Shown here one piece after another: positions 9,127-18,482 of a DNA stretch of 64,000 bases. A program made the position numbers and the translations under genes. The stretch's first letter is position 1. Each line of letters starts with the position of its first letter. The stretch spans positions 62,001 to 126,000 of the forward strand of contig NZ_FOOC01000008.1 of NCBI RefSeq assembly GCF_900113085.1, read 5' to 3'. The notes under the pieces were generated by a model that did not search any database, was not told where the DNA came from, and saw only the letters and a program-made list of their open reading frames with translations. Origin of the DNA: Fontimonas thermophila (GTDB lineage Bacteria > Pseudomonadota > Gammaproteobacteria > Nevskiales > Nevskiaceae).

Positions 9127-10032
9127 TCAGTCCGCAGGCCCATCGACGATCGTCAGGCGGGGACCTTCGGCAAGGCGCAGCGCGGCGTCGCGATGGGCGA
9201 GCTGCAGGACGACGGTGGCGATGGCGCCCCCTTCGGTATCGACGGCATCGACGATTTCGCCGGCTGGGACGGGTGGCTCCTGCGCCACGACCTCGGCACC
9301 GGGAGCGGGGGCGCGGCCCTCGATGCGCGCGACGAACATGCGCCGCTTGAGCTGGCCGAGATAGTGCAGGCGGGCGACGATTTCCTGGCCGGTGTAGCAG
9401 CCCTTGTCGAACGCGATGCCGCCGAGCAGATCGAGATTGGCCATCTGCGGTATGAAGCGATCGCGGGTCTGCGCATGGACGACCGGCACGCCGGCGATGA
9501 TGTCGGCGTGCCGCCAGGCCTCGAATCCGCACAAGGGGGTCCAGACGGCGGCGAGTGCATCGATGGCCGCATGCGGACCGACGATGCTGTAGCGTGGCGT
9601 CTCGCCAAAGCGGCGTGTGACGATCAGGCCGCGTGCCGGGTCGCGGGCACATGCCAGTACCTGCTCCGGCGCGGGTAGGCCGGCATCGCCGAGCAGGCGT
9701 GCCGCCGCAGCGCCGATCAATCCCATTGCGGACAGTCCATCCGCCGGTTCGAGCCGCACCTGACTGCGGAGCACGAACAGGCGCAGGCGTGCGAGCGTCG
9801 CATCCAGGATCGAACGGTGCAGCTCGATGAGCACCGTTTCGTCATCCGCGATCAGGTGCATCACGGCGAGCATGCGGCCCTTGGGGCTGTTGTAACTCGA
9901 CAACTGCGCCCGTGCGGCATCGAGCCGGCGCAGATCGCTGCTGAGTTGCCCCTGGAGAAAAGCGCGGGTGTCGGCGCCGCTGACGCGCAGATAGGCCAGT
10001 TCGGACAGACGAAGGGCGACGGTCGGGTTCAT
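9127..10032 (-). CDS. ygfZ: Folate-binding YgfZ protein
   Basis: A 301-residue cytoplasmic protein of the GcvT-like YgfZ family, which uses tetrahydrofolate in the repair or assembly of some Fe-S enzymes. The diagnostic motif KGCYTGQE is present, with its essential cysteine, followed by IVARLHYLGQ. Length fits the family. It is divergent from the succinate dehydrogenase locus; the neighbourhood is apt because SdhB is an Fe-S protein, but a shared function is inference. The N-terminus MNPTVALRLSELAYLRV matches typical starts. Confidence 0.92.
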   Translation of the reverse strand: MNPTVALRLSELAYLRVSGADTRAFLQGQLSSDLRRLDAARAQLSSYNSPKGRMLAVMHLIADDETVLIELHRSILDATLARLRLFVLRSQVRLEPADGLSAMGLIGAAAARLLGDAGLPAPEQVLACARDPARGLIVTRRFGETPRYSIVGPHAAIDALAAVWTPLCGFEAWRHADIIAGVPVVHAQTRDRFIPQMANLDLLGGIAFDKGCYTGQEIVARLHYLGQLKRRMFVARIEGRAPAPGAEVVAQEPPVPAGEIVDAVDTEGGAIATVVLQLAHRDAALRLAEGPRLTIVDGPAD

Positions 10033-10090
10033 TGCTCGCGCACCGCAAAGTTTGTCACACTATTGTCGCTTCAGCGATCCAGTTATCCCC

Positions 10091-10276
10091 GTGTCGGCCC
10101 GCAAAGATCCTCCGAGCGATTCCTTGGCATCGCGCGCCCCGCGCGACGCGGTGCCATTGGCCGAGCTGCTCGAGCAGCAGCGCAAGCCGGTCCCGGAAAT
10201 CGGCGGACGCACGGACGGCCCGGAGCCGACGCGCTACGGCGACTGGGAAAAGAACGGACGCTGCATCGATTTCTGA
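10091..10276 (+). CDS. SdhAF4-like succinate dehydrogenase assembly factor (DUF1674)
   Basis: A small protein of about 61 residues, ending in EIGGRTDGPEPTRYGDWEKN and then GRCIDF. That conserved tail is the signature of DUF1674, the family of mitochondrial Sdh8/SDHAF4, which protects and chaperones the flavinated SDH catalytic subunit. The N-terminal part is low-complexity, as is usual. I prefer the GTG at 10091 (VSARKDPPSD); an in-frame TTG at 10052 would add 13 residues that look non-native. Neither has a strong ribosome-binding site, so the start is uncertain. It lies 47 bases before sdhC in the same direction, so it is probably part of the sdh operon. Confidence 0.85.
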   Translation: MSARKDPPSDSLASRAPRDAVPLAELLEQQRKPVPEIGGRTDGPEPTRYGDWEKNGRCIDF

Positions 10277-10323
10277 CGAGCGCTTCACGTCCCCCACCGA
10301 CGCAAGAATCCGAGGGAGCCGGA

Positions 10324-10725
10324 ATGAGTACGAAATCGTCCGCGGGCCAACGTCCGCTTTCGCCGTTCATGCTGGGGCTGTATTACCGGTTTCAGTGGAC
10401 TTCCCTGCTGTCGTTCACGCACCGCCTCACCGGGGTCGGGCTTGCCGTCGGTACGCTGCTGCTTGCCGGCTGGCTGGTCGCACTGGCTGGCGGTCCGCAG
10501 TCTTACGCGGCTTTCAGCGCCCACATGAGTGCGTGGTACGGGCAGGTTCTGATGTTCCTATGGACCTGGGCGGCGATGTACCACCTCGGCAACGGCATCC
10601 GCCATCTGTTCTGGGATATCGGCAAGGGCTTCGACCTGAAAACCGCCGAGCGATCCGGCTATGCCGTCGTCGCATTCTCGCTCGTTGTGACCGCCGCGGT
10701 CTGGGTCGTTGCCTACTACGTCTGA
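10324..10725 (+). CDS. sdhC: Succinate dehydrogenase cytochrome b556 subunit
   Basis: A 133-residue membrane anchor of complex II. SFTHRLTG near residue 30 is the SdhC S-x-x-H-R-x-T-G motif at the quinone site, and YHLGNGIRHLFWD near residue 85 provides the haem-ligand histidine. Three hydrophobic segments are visible. The start at 10324 has GGAG 7-8 bases upstream. First of four contiguous structural genes (sdhCDAB). It binds haem b with SdhD and passes electrons to ubiquinone. Confidence 0.95.
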   Translation: MSTKSSAGQRPLSPFMLGLYYRFQWTSLLSFTHRLTGVGLAVGTLLLAGWLVALAGGPQSYAAFSAHMSAWYGQVLMFLWTWAAMYHLGNGIRHLFWDIGKGFDLKTAERSGYAVVAFSLVVTAAVWVVAYYV

Positions 10726-10739
10726 TCAGGAGATTGTCG

Positions 10740-11123
10740 ATGAGCCTGCGTTCTCCGCTGGCGCGCGCGCGCGGCCTGGGCTCGGCCAAGCAGGGCGTGC
10801 ATCACTTCTGGGCCCAGCGCATCAGTGCGCTCGCACTGATTCCGTTGATGTTGTGGTTCGTGTTCTCCGTGGCCCAGCTCGCCACCGGCCCGGCGGATTT
10901 TTACGCCGTCCGGCACTGGGTATCGGCACCATCGGTGGCCGTGACCCTAGTGCTGTTTCTGGCCGCGGCACTCTATCACTCGATGCTCGGCGTGCAGGTC
11001 GTCATCGAGGACTACATCCATGCCGAGGGCATGAAGCTCACCGCACTGGTGCTGTCTAAGTTCCTGCACGTCATCATCGCGGCGGCGAGCATCTTCGCGG
11101 TGCTCAAGATCGCGCTCGCCTGA
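10740..11123 (+). CDS. sdhD: Succinate dehydrogenase membrane anchor subunit
   Basis: A 127-residue second membrane anchor of complex [19 protein letters not shown] at the N-terminus and [16 protein letters not shown] in the middle are typical of SdhD; the latter holds the haem-ligating histidine and the conserved D-Y near the quinone pocket. Three transmembrane segments are predicted by eye. It starts 14 bases after sdhC with AGGAG just upstream, and is followed by sdhA after 17 bases. Confidence 0.94.
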   Translation: MSLRSPLARARGLGSAKQGVHHFWAQRISALALIPLMLWFVFSVAQLATGPADFYAVRHWVSAPSVAVTLVLFLAAALYHSMLGVQVVIEDYIHAEGMKLTALVLSKFLHVIIAAASIFAVLKIALA

Positions 11124-11140
11124 CCAGGACCGGAAGAAAA

Positions 11141-12934
11141 ATGGCTGCTTACGAGATCGTTCATCACGAGTACGACGCGATCGTGGTCGGTGCCGGCGGC
11201 GCGGGTCTGCGCGCGACGCTGGGGCTGGCCGAGGCCGGCTTGAAAACGGCCAATATCACCAAGCTGTTCCCGACGCGCTCGCACACGGTGGCGGCGCAGG
11301 GCGGCATCTCCGCGGCGCTCGGCAACATGGGGCGTGACGACTGGCGCTGGCATTTTTACGACACCGTCAAGGGCTCCGACTGGCTCGGCGACCAGGACGC
11401 GATCCAGTACATGACGCGCGAGGCGATCCCCGCGATCATCGAGCTGGAACATTACGGCGTGCCGTTCTCGCGCACGCCGGAAGGCAAGATCTACCAGCGT
11501 CCGTTCGGCGGCATGACCACCGAGTTCGGCAAGGGTCCGCCGGCGCAGCGCACCTGTGCGGCCGCCGACCGCACCGGTCATGCGATACTGCATACGCTCT
11601 ACCAGCAATCGCTGAAGTGCAAGGCGCAGTTCTTCATCGAGTACTTCGCGCTCGATCTGTTGATGGACGACGACGGCAGTTGCCACGGCGTCCTCGCCTG
11701 GGATCTTGCGACCGGTCAGTTGCACCGTTTCCGCGCGCACATGGTGATTCTCGCCACCGGAGGCTACGGGCGCGCCTACTTCTCGGCGACCTCGGCGCAT
11801 ACCTGTACCGGCGATGGCGGCGGCATGGTGCTGCGCGCCGGTCTGCCGTTGCAGGATCTGGAATTCGTGCAGTTCCATCCCACCGGCATCTACGGCTCCG
11901 GCTGCTTGATTACTGAAGGGGCGCGCGGCGAGGGTGGCTATCTCACCAATGCCAAGGGCGAACGTTTCATGGAGCGTTACGCGCCGAGCGTCAAGGATCT
12001 GGCACCGCGCGACATGGTGTCGCGTGCCATGGCCACCGAGATCCGCGAAGGGCGCGGCGTCGGTCCCGAGGCCGACCATATCCACCTGCACCTGGAACAC
12101 CTCGGACCCGAGGTGCTGCATACGCGCCTGCCCGGCATTTCCGAGTCGGCGAAGATTTTCGCCGGTGTCGATGTCACCAAGGAGCCGATCCCGGTAGTGC
12201 CGACCGTGCACTACAACATGGGCGGCATCCCGACCCTCTACACCGGCGAGGTGGTCACGCTCAAGGACGGCAATCCGGACAGCATCGTGCCGGGCCTGAT
12301 GGCGGTGGGCGAGGCGGCCTGTGTGTCGGTGCACGGCGCCAACCGTCTGGGGTCGAATTCGCTGCTCGATCTCGTCGTCTTCGGTCGCGCCGCGGCGATC
12401 CAGACCGCCAAGCTGGTCGAGCCGGGACGGCCGCACAAGAAAATTTCCAAGGATTCGGAGGAGCGGGCGCTGGCACGGCTCGATCGACTGCGCCATGCCA
12501 AGGGCGGCACGCCGACGGCCAAGATCCGGCTCGACATGCAGAAAACGATGCAGAAACACTGTGCCGTGTTCCGCGATGGTCCGCTGATGCAAGAGGGCAT
12601 CACCAAGCTCAAGGGCATCATCCGCTGCTTCCGCGACGATGTGTCCGTTTCCGATCGCTCGATGATCTGGAACTCCGATCTCGTCGAGACGCTGGAGCTG
12701 GACAATCTGCTCGGCCAGGCGCTGCTCACGATCGTGTGTGCGGAGAACCGCAAGGAATCGCGCGGTGCCCATGCGCGCGACGACATCAAGGAGCGCGACG
12801 ACGTCAACTGGCTCAAGCACACGATCGCCTGGCGCGTGGGTGACGAGGACGTCAAGATCGACTATCGCCCGGTGCACATGCAACCGCTCGACGACGAGGT
12901 CGAGCATATTCCACCCGTCGCGCGCAAGTATTGA
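11141..12934 (+). CDS. sdhA: Succinate dehydrogenase flavoprotein subunit
   Basis: A 597-residue catalytic subunit that oxidises succinate to fumarate. The Rossmann FAD motif is [13 protein letters not shown] near residue 15. SHTVAAQGG near residue 45 includes the histidine that carries covalent [12 protein letters not shown] and the following TEGARGEGG contain the substrate-binding and catalytic arginine region. Length is standard. It sits in sdhCDAB, between an SdhAF4-like gene upstream and an sdhE gene downstream, both of which act on this flavoprotein in other organisms. Confidence 0.97.
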   Translation: MAAYEIVHHEYDAIVVGAGGAGLRATLGLAEAGLKTANITKLFPTRSHTVAAQGGISAALGNMGRDDWRWHFYDTVKGSDWLGDQDAIQYMTREAIPAIIELEHYGVPFSRTPEGKIYQRPFGGMTTEFGKGPPAQRTCAAADRTGHAILHTLYQQSLKCKAQFFIEYFALDLLMDDDGSCHGVLAWDLATGQLHRFRAHMVILATGGYGRAYFSATSAHTCTGDGGGMVLRAGLPLQDLEFVQFHPTGIYGSGCLITEGARGEGGYLTNAKGERFMERYAPSVKDLAPRDMVSRAMATEIREGRGVGPEADHIHLHLEHLGPEVLHTRLPGISESAKIFAGVDVTKEPIPVVPTVHYNMGGIPTLYTGEVVTLKDGNPDSIVPGLMAVGEAACVSVHGANRLGSNSLLDLVVFGRAAAIQTAKLVEPGRPHKKISKDSEERALARLDRLRHAKGGTPTAKIRLDMQKTMQKHCAVFRDGPLMQEGITKLKGIIRCFRDDVSVSDRSMIWNSDLVETLELDNLLGQALLTIVCAENRKESRGAHARDDIKERDDVNWLKHTIAWRVGDEDVKIDYRPVHMQPLDDEVEHIPPVARKY

Positions 12935-12980
12935 GGCTCGTCTCTCGGGCGGCTTTGCCCGGTTTCCAGGGAATCCGATC

Positions 12981-13766
12981 ATGGCTCAGTTCACGCTTCC
13001 CCAGAATTCGAAGATCGACAAAAAGGCCGGCAAGACCTTCAAGGCTCCGAGCAGTGCCAAGAACATCAAGACGTTCAAGGTTTACCGCTACGACCCCGAC
13101 AGCGGCGCCAACCCGCGCATCGACACCTACGAAGTCGATATGGACAGCTGCGGGCCGATGGTTCTGGATGCGCTGATCAAGATCAAGAACGAGATCGATG
13201 CGACGCTGACCTTCCGCCGCTCCTGCCGCGAGGGTATTTGCGGTTCCTGCGCGATGAACATCGACGGCACGAACACGCTCGCCTGCATCAAGCCCTGTGA
13301 CGAGATCAAGGGAGACGCAAAGATCTACCCGTTGCCGCACATGCCGGTGATCAAGGATCTCGTCCCGGATCTGACGCATTTTTATGCACAGCTCGCGTCG
13401 ATCGAACCCTGGCTCAAGACCGATTCTCCGGCACCGACGCGCGAGCGTCTGCAGTCCGAGGAAGACCGCGCCAGGCTCGATGGCCTCTACGAATGCATTC
13501 TCTGCGCCTGCTGCTCGACCAGCTGTCCGAGCTACTGGTGGAATGCCGACCGCTACCTGGGGCCGGCGATCCTGCTGCAAGCCTACCGCTGGCTGGTTGA
13601 CTCGCGCGACGAAGCCACTGGCGAGCGTCTCGATGCGCTCGAGGATCCGTTCAAGCTGTACCGCTGCCACACGATCATGAACTGCGCCAAGACCTGCCCC
13701 AAGGGTCTGAATCCGGCCAAGGCGATCGCCGGGATCAAGCAGATGATGGTCGAGCGGACGCTGTGA
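12981..13766 (+). CDS. sdhB: Succinate dehydrogenase iron-sulfur subunit
   Basis: A 261-residue electron-transfer subunit. The 2Fe-2S ligands are C82, C87, C90 ([10 protein letters not shown]) and C102. The 4Fe-4S and 3Fe-4S clusters use [16 protein letters not shown] and [17 protein letters not shown]. The start at 12981 ([10 protein letters not shown]) is chosen over longer in-frame readings that overlap sdhA. The N-terminal ~30 residues are a lysine-rich extension ahead of the TFKVYRYDP core. It closes the sdhCDAB set; nearly 400 bases without a normal gene follow. Confidence 0.96.
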   Translation: MAQFTLPQNSKIDKKAGKTFKAPSSAKNIKTFKVYRYDPDSGANPRIDTYEVDMDSCGPMVLDALIKIKNEIDATLTFRRSCREGICGSCAMNIDGTNTLACIKPCDEIKGDAKIYPLPHMPVIKDLVPDLTHFYAQLASIEPWLKTDSPAPTRERLQSEEDRARLDGLYECILCACCSTSCPSYWWNADRYLGPAILLQAYRWLVDSRDEATGERLDALEDPFKLYRCHTIMNCAKTCPKGLNPAKAIAGIKQMMVERTL

Positions 13767-14151
13767 CTCCATCACCGCCGCCGGCATCGCCGTGGTGGTT
13801 GGCGGGGCGCGGTGGTTCAGCGCGGGCAGGCTGTGGGCGACACGCCCACTCGCCGGGGGTCGACGGCTGAATCCCCCGGGCGGCGGCACGCGCTGAATAC
13901 ACCCTCTCGGCCCTTGGTGTGCGCAACCAAGGCCCAACGTCCGTGAACAGGCACGACCGCCTGCGTCCACGGCCCTGACCCGCAACAGGCGTTGCGATCT
14001 GTCTGCTGACTAGACGCCGAGTGTCGGATCGGCGGACACCGTCCGCTGCGTCCTCGAAATAAATCTCTTAATAAACAATGATTTGAGTTTGCGCTGCCCC
14101 GGCACGGGGTTTGCGCCATGGGGTGGTGTATCCCATCGAGGAGTTCGCCCC
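13767..14151. other. Intergenic region after sdhB
   Basis: This 385-base stretch contains no credible gene. Most of it is G+C-rich; a short AT-rich island lies at 14056-14087 (around AAATAAATCTCTTAATAAAC). The minus strand of the island (AATCATTGTTTA) loosely resembles an IHF site. A sigma54-like element sits just downstream at 14100-14115. No clear intrinsic terminator for the sdh operon was found. Confidence 0.5.
14100..14115 (+). promoter_or_regulatory. Sigma54-like -24/-12 promoter
   Basis: The sequence CGGCACGGGGTTTGCG matches TGGCAC-N5-TTGC except for the first base, with the required GG (14101-14102) and GC (14113-14114) ten bases apart. The expected start point, about 12 bases downstream, is close to 14126, leaving a ~26-base leader with GAGGAG at 14138-14143 before the ATG at 14152. 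The AT-rich island upstream is where an activator or IHF would bind. Confidence 0.5.
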
Positions 14152-14457
14152 ATGAAGCAGTGTTTGTTGTCATCGATCTTGCTTGGGAGCGTGGTCGCGT
14201 CCACGGCGCACGCGCATCCCGGCGCCGACAGCTTTCTCGGCGCGAGCCTCGGCCATGCACAAGTCGCCGGCGGAACCGCCGGCGGCGACAGCCAGGGCTA
14301 TAAGTTCTTCCTCGGTTCGCAGGGCCGCCTGTTCGGCGGCGAACTGGGCTGTGTGAACGTCGCGGAACTCGGCGGCGGTCCCAACCAACGGCAATCCCCA
14401 GGGCGTGGTCCGCAAGACGTCCGGCCTCAACGCCGGCACTTGAGCCTGACCCCGTGA
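14152..14457 (+). pseudogene. Truncated, frameshifted outer-membrane beta-barrel protein gene
   Basis: The first ~75 codons read as a normal exported protein: a signal peptide (MKQCLLSSILLGSVVASTAHA), then FLGASLGHAQV, SQGYKFFLGSQGRLFGGELG and VNVAELGGG. This spacing resembles the first three strands of small OmpA-like 8-stranded barrels (xGAxxG..., KxFxGYRF..., ELGYVNxGEL). After the GGG codons the frame turns into low-complexity NQRQSPGRGPQ sequence. In the frame gained by dropping one C from the GGTCCC at about 14370-14375, the protein continues as TNGNPQGVVRKTSGLNAGT and then stops. Both readings end long before a full barrel (~180 residues), so this looks like a truncated, frameshifted remnant. 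It could instead be a short expressed secreted peptide. The homology is judged by pattern only. Confidence 0.45.
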
Positions 14458-14767
14458 ACCTTGAGGGTCGTCGCTTTGGCATCGTCGTGCCACGACGTCC
14501 GAGGGTGGATGTGGACAACCTCACCGACGCGTTGTATCCCCATCACCTCAGTGCATTGCCGAACCCGGGCGCAACGTGCGCGGGGTGTCGTCCTTCGGAT
14601 TCTCAACGTCCTCCACCCCGGGGTCGGTGCGCCCGAAGAGTACAATCGATGCTGGACTCAGACCGATGACTGGGGCCGATCGGTCGTCCACGGATAGAAC
14701 GTCGGCGGTTTGTCGGCAGATGCGCCTGTCGAGTCGGATTTTGCACAGAACGGAGGGTTTGACGACG
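14458..14767. other. Intergenic region before sdhE
   Basis: No supported gene lies in these 310 bases. A reading frame continuous with sdhE extends back to 14576 but its upstream part has no conserved character. TACAAT at 14641-14646 could be a -10 box for sdhE, without a convincing -35. The stretch may include decayed remains of the barrel gene to its left. Confidence 0.4.
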
Positions 14768-15007
14768 GTGAACATCACCGAAGGACGCCTGCGCTGGCTG
14801 TTGCGCCGGGGCATGAAAGAGCTGGACGTGCTGATGGAGCGCTATTACGCAAGCCGCTATCACACGGCACCGCGCGAGGAAAAGGCTGCGTTCCTGCGCC
14901 TGATCACGCTGGCGGAGGATCCGGACATCTGGGCCTGGATCATGGGTTATGCCGAACCGCCGGATGAGTACGCCGCACTCATCGCCCAGCTCCGCACTCA
15001 CCGGTGA
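14768..15007 (+). CDS. sdhE: FAD assembly factor SdhE (YgfY/CptB family)
   Basis: A 79-residue cytoplasmic protein that promotes covalent FAD attachment to SdhA. The motif LRRGMKELDVLMERYY (R-G-M-x-E-x-D in the family) and the acidic EDPDIWAWIMG are diagnostic. The start is taken as GTG at 14768, which has GGAGG 11 bases upstream (14752-14756); a TTG at 14759 is too close to that site. It overlaps ygfX by one base. Together with the SdhAF4-like gene ahead of sdhC, this locus carries two SDH assembly-factor genes. The family was also described as an antitoxin (CptB), a role that is disputed. Confidence 0.93.
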   Translation: MNITEGRLRWLLRRGMKELDVLMERYYASRYHTAPREEKAAFLRLITLAEDPDIWAWIMGYAEPPDEYAALIAQLRTHR

Positions 15008-15423
15008 TGGCAACCATCGATTTGAACTTGCGTCCGTCGATGCGGGTGTGGCGGGCCGCTTTTGCTCTGCATCTGGTTTGTCTGCTCCTGCTCGTCGCCG
15101 CGCAGCCGCCGACGCTGCCGTTGCTGATGCTGGCGATGATGGTCGCGGTGTCATGGTGGTGGGTACGCCGGCATGCAGCGCTGGGCTTTGGTCCGCGTGC
15201 GCTCGTCCGGCTGATCGGGCATGCCGATGACCGCTGGACTCTGCAGCGAGCCGATGGCACACGCATCGATGCCGTGCTGCTGGGCGATTCCATCGTCCGC
15301 GGACCGGTGCTCGTGCTGCGCTTTGCGGCCGATGACGGGAAGCGCGCCGTGCGTCTGATCGGTGGCGACGAGCTGTCCACCGAGGCGCTGCGCCGGTTGC
15401 GTGCGCATCTGTCCACCGCATGA
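15007..15423 (+). CDS. ygfX: YgfX/CptA-like membrane protein
   Basis: A 138-residue protein with two hydrophobic segments (about residues 14-30 and 34-50) followed by a soluble beta-rich domain (WTLQRADGTRIDAVLLGDSIVR...). This layout and the position directly after sdhE fit the YgfX/CptA family. In E. coli the partner was reported to affect cell division proteins, but its normal role is unclear. The ATG at 15007 overlaps the sdhE stop (TGATG), pointing to translational coupling. It converges on nadB with only 15 bases between stops. Confidence 0.75.
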   Translation: MATIDLNLRPSMRVWRAAFALHLVCLLLLVAAQPPTLPLLMLAMMVAVSWWWVRRHAALGFGPRALVRLIGHADDRWTLQRADGTRIDAVLLGDSIVRGPVLVLRFAADDGKRAVRLIGGDELSTEALRRLRAHLSTA

Positions 15424-15438
15424 GGCCGTAAAGCCGCT

Positions 15439-17034
15439 TCAGTTGCGTCCGGGCAGGATGGTCGGTGCGGCCTCGGCCAGGGTATCCGGGTAGTCCAGCG
15501 TATAGTGCAGGCCCCGGCTTTCACGGCGCGACAGGGCCGAGCGCACGATCAGATCGGCCACGGTCACCAGATTGCGCAGCTCGACCAGATCCGGGCTGAT
15601 GCGGTAGTTACCGTAGTACTCCTGGATCTCCTGCTTGAGCAGTTCGACGCGGTGGCGTGCACGCTCCAGACGCTTGGTCGTACGCACGATGCCGACGTAA
15701 TCCCACATGAAGGTGCGCAGTTCCAGCCAGTTGTGGGAGACGACGACGTCTTCGTCGGAATCGCGTACACGGCTCTCGTCCCACGGCTGCAGCGGTCCGG
15801 GCAGCGGCCGGCCGCGCAGCGTGGCGATCAGGTCCTGGGCTGCGGCTGCGGCGAAGACCAGGCATTCGAGCAGCGAATTCGACGCCAGGCGATTGGCGCC
15901 GTGCAATCCGGTGCAGGCGACTTCGCCGACTGCGTAAAGACCGTCGATGTCGGTACGCGCGGCGAGGTCGGTGACCACGCCGCCGCAGGTGAAATGCGCG
16001 GATGGCACGACCGGAATCGGTTCGCGCGTGATGTCGATGCCAAGCTCAAGGCAGCGTGCGTGGATGCTCGGGAAATGATTGCGGATGAAGTCGGCCGGTT
16101 TGTGGCTGATGTCGAGCAGGACGTACTTGATGCCGAGGCGCTTCATTTCGTAGTCGATCGCACGGGCGACGATGTCGCGGGGTGCGAGTTCGGCACGGGG
16201 GTCGAAGGCCGGCATGAAGCGATCACCGGGGCTGCCATCCGCGTTCGGCAGGCGCAGGACCGCTCCCTCACCGCGCAGCGCCTCGCTGATCAGGAAATTC
16301 CGTGCCTGCGGATGGTACAGGCAGGTCGGATGGAACTGCATGAATTCCATGTTCGCGATGCGGCAGCCGGCGCGCCAGGCCATGGCGATGCCGTCGCCGG
16401 AGGCACCATGCGGATTGCTGGAGTAGAGATAGACCTGGTTGGCGCCCCCCGTCGCGAGCACCACCGCGCGCGCCGCGACCGCCTCGACGCCGCCGTGTGC
16501 GCTGTCGAGCAGGTAGGCGCCGAGCGCCCGGCGCGTTTTGCGATCGACGATGAGATCGACGGCGATCGTGTGCTCGCGGACCTGGATGCCCGGGTGCGCT
16601 GCGACCAGCCCCGACAGAGTCGTCTCGACGGCCCGGCCGGTGGCGTCGGCGGCGTGGACGACGCGGCGGTGGCTGTGTCCACCCTCGCGCGTCAAGTGCA
16701 ATCCGTTGCCGCTGGGGTCGTCCTCGTCACGGGTGAATTCGACGCCCTGATCGATCAGCCAGCGGATGCAGTCCGGACCGCGCTCGACGGCGAAGCGGAC
16801 GGCGCGTTCGTCGCACAGCCCGGCGCCGGCGACGAGGGTGTCGCGGATGTGATTCTCCAGCGAATCCTCGGCATCGAGCACGGCCGAGATGCCCCCCTGT
16901 GCCCACAGGGTGCTGCCGCTGGTCAGCGGCCCTTTGGACACGACGGTGACGGCGACGCCGGCCTGTGCCAGGCGTAGCGCGCAGGACAGGCCGGCGGCAC
17001 CGCTGCCGATGACCAGGACATCGGGTGCATCCAT
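15439..17034 (-). CDS. nadB: L-aspartate oxidase
   Basis: A 531-residue flavoprotein that converts L-aspartate to iminoaspartate, the first step of de novo NAD synthesis. The FAD motif is [16 protein letters not shown] near residue 8. [24 protein letters not shown] and the [13 protein letters not shown] stretch near residue 370 are typical and distinguish it from SdhA by its length and by the uncharged-linker sequence. It is divergent from rpoE, the arrangement also seen in E. coli and Pseudomonas. nadA and nadC are not in the window. Confidence 0.96.
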   Translation of the reverse strand: MDAPDVLVIGSGAAGLSCALRLAQAGVAVTVVSKGPLTSGSTLWAQGGISAVLDAEDSLENHIRDTLVAGAGLCDERAVRFAVERGPDCIRWLIDQGVEFTRDEDDPSGNGLHLTREGGHSHRRVVHAADATGRAVETTLSGLVAAHPGIQVREHTIAVDLIVDRKTRRALGAYLLDSAHGGVEAVAARAVVLATGGANQVYLYSSNPHGASGDGIAMAWRAGCRIANMEFMQFHPTCLYHPQARNFLISEALRGEGAVLRLPNADGSPGDRFMPAFDPRAELAPRDIVARAIDYEMKRLGIKYVLLDISHKPADFIRNHFPSIHARCLELGIDITREPIPVVPSAHFTCGGVVTDLAARTDIDGLYAVGEVACTGLHGANRLASNSLLECLVFAAAAAQDLIATLRGRPLPGPLQPWDESRVRDSDEDVVVSHNWLELRTFMWDYVGIVRTTKRLERARHRVELLKQEIQEYYGNYRISPDLVELRNLVTVADLIVRSALSRRESRGLHYTLDYPDTLAEAAPTILPGRN

Positions 17035-17177
17035 TCTCAGGCATCCGGGGGTTGTTAGAATGCATGGATTATTCGTGATCCGCGCCCGTTCCGGCTACGG
17101 TCCGGGGCCGGCCGCAGGGGTTCCACAGGGATCTCAAGCTTCGCCCAGCGGCGCGGTGTACCGCGTCAAGGTCTTCA

Positions 17178-17750
17178 ATGTCCGGCAATAACATCGACGA
17201 ACAGCTGGTGGAACGCGCGCAGCAGGGCGATCAGCGTGCGTTCGAGCTCTTGGTGCGCAAATACCAGTACAAGATCATGCAGCTGGTCGGGCGGCTGGTC
17301 GGAGAGGCGGAGGCTGCCGATGTGGCCCAGGAAACCTTCATCCGCGCCTGGCGCGCCTTGAATGGTTTTCGCGGGCAGTCGGCTTTTTATACCTGGCTCT
17401 ACCGCATCGGCATCAACACGGCGAAGAATTACCTGGTTTCGCGCGGGCGGCGGCCGGCCGACCAGGACATCGACGTCGCCGATGCCGAACTTTACGGACA
17501 TACCGAACATCTAAGCGATGTCGACACACCGGAGGCTGAACTATTGTCGGAGGAGATTCGGCGCCGTGTCGCCGAAACCATCGCCGCGCTGCCGGCGGAT
17601 CTGCGCAAGGCGATCACGCTGCGCGAGCTGGAAGGCCTGTCTTACGAAGAGATCGCCGAGGTCATGGATTGCCCGATCGGCACCGTCAGGTCGCGGATTT
17701 TCCGTGCCCGTGAGGCGATCGATGCCGCGCTCAAGCCCCTGCTCGAATGA
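17178..17750 (+). CDS. rpoE: Extracytoplasmic stress sigma factor (sigmaE/AlgU)
   Basis: A 190-residue group IV sigma factor. Region 2 includes DVAQETFIRAWRALNGFRG and FYTWLYRIGINTAKN, which are nearly invariant in RpoE/AlgU. Region 4 holds LRELEGLSYEEIAEVMDCP and GTVRSRIFRAREAI. It directs the response to envelope stress. The order rpoE-rseA-rseB-rseC-mucD equals algU-mucABCD of Pseudomonas. The 143 bases upstream, shared with nadB, carry the promoters, but I could not find a clear sigmaE consensus there. Confidence 0.97.
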   Translation: MSGNNIDEQLVERAQQGDQRAFELLVRKYQYKIMQLVGRLVGEAEAADVAQETFIRAWRALNGFRGQSAFYTWLYRIGINTAKNYLVSRGRRPADQDIDVADAELYGHTEHLSDVDTPEAELLSEEIRRRVAETIAALPADLRKAITLRELEGLSYEEIAEVMDCPIGTVRSRIFRAREAIDAALKPLLE

Positions 17751-17791
17751 ATCTCCGCCGTGGAACCGTCCGGTGCGTCGTGCAGGCGTGT

Positions 17792-17820
17792 GGAACTTTT
17801 GCCCGATTCCGTGGTTATCC
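17792..17820 (+). promoter_or_regulatory. Possible sigmaE-type -35 ahead of rseA
   Basis: GGAACTT at 17792-17798 equals the sigmaE -35 consensus, and the expected -10 region follows after 16-17 bases (TTATCC), which matches the TCTGA-type -10 poorly. If used, it would raise the anti-sigma relative to the sigma factor. The evidence is the -35 alone, so this is weak. Confidence 0.25.
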
Positions 17821-17846
17821 GTTTAACGTCGTATCGAGGTGACTCG

Positions 17847-18482
17847 ATGACTAGAGATTCCCTTTCCGCCCTGCTGGACGGCGAATGTAGTCCGCAAGAG
17901 CTGGACCGCATTCTCGAGGAAATGGAACGTTCCCCCGAGCTCAAGCTGGCGTGGAGCCGCATGTGTCTGGTGCGCGATGCGCGGGAGGGGGTGCGCGTGC
18001 GCAGAACGCAGGTATGCATCTGTGCGGACGTGATGTCGCGGCTCGAGGCGCGGCCGGCGCCAGTAACGGAAAAGATCGTTCCGATCGGACGCCGCCGCTG
18101 GCGTGGATACTGGAAGCCGCTTGCCGGGCTGGCCGCTGCGGCCTCGATCGCTGGCGTTGCGCTGACGTTCGGTCTGGGCGAGCGCGCGAGCGACGCCGTT
18201 GCGGAATCCGGTTTTTCGCCACCGCAGGCAGGCAGCGCGGTGTTTGCGCCAGTGTCCGGATATCGCCCGCGATACCTGCAGACTGTTGCCGCTGGCGGCA
18301 GTGAGGCCCTGCGGCGCGCCGAGATCGCCGACGAGCTACGCGCTTACCTGATCGAACACAGCAACACGCTCGCCGACCGCGGGATGGGAGCCACCCTGTC
18401 CTACGCCCGTTTTGCTGCGCACAGCGTCGGCGAGCCGGTTGCCGAACCCCTGCCGGCCGAGCTTGACGGAGGCCAGCCTTGA
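17847..18482 (+). CDS. rseA: Anti-sigmaE factor RseA (MucA)
   Basis: A 211-residue single-pass inner-membrane protein. The cytoplasmic sigma-binding domain begins MTRDSLSALLDGECSPQELD, the classical RseA/MucA N-terminus; the membrane segment is at about residues 90-110 (WKPLAGLAAAASIAGVALTF) and the rest is periplasmic, where RseB binds and DegS-type proteases would cut. The ATG at 17847 is chosen because it starts this conserved domain; a longer in-frame reading exists but has no conserved residues. It holds RpoE inactive until envelope stress. DegS and RseP are outside the window. Confidence 0.93.
   Translation: MTRDSLSALLDGECSPQELDRILEEMERSPELKLAWSRMCLVRDAREGVRVRRTQVCICADVMSRLEARPAPVTEKIVPIGRRRWRGYWKPLAGLAAAASIAGVALTFGLGERASDAVAESGFSPPQAGSAVFAPVSGYRPRYLQTVAAGGSEALRRAEIADELRAYLIEHSNTLADRGMGATLSYARFAAHSVGEPVAEPLPAELDGGQP

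Noticed and set aside
14768-15423. sdhE-ygfX as a toxin-antitoxin module
   Set aside because: The families were once described as CptB/CptA, but the sdh locus a few hundred bases upstream fits the SDH-assembly role of SdhE better; there is no sequence sign of a mobile TA module.
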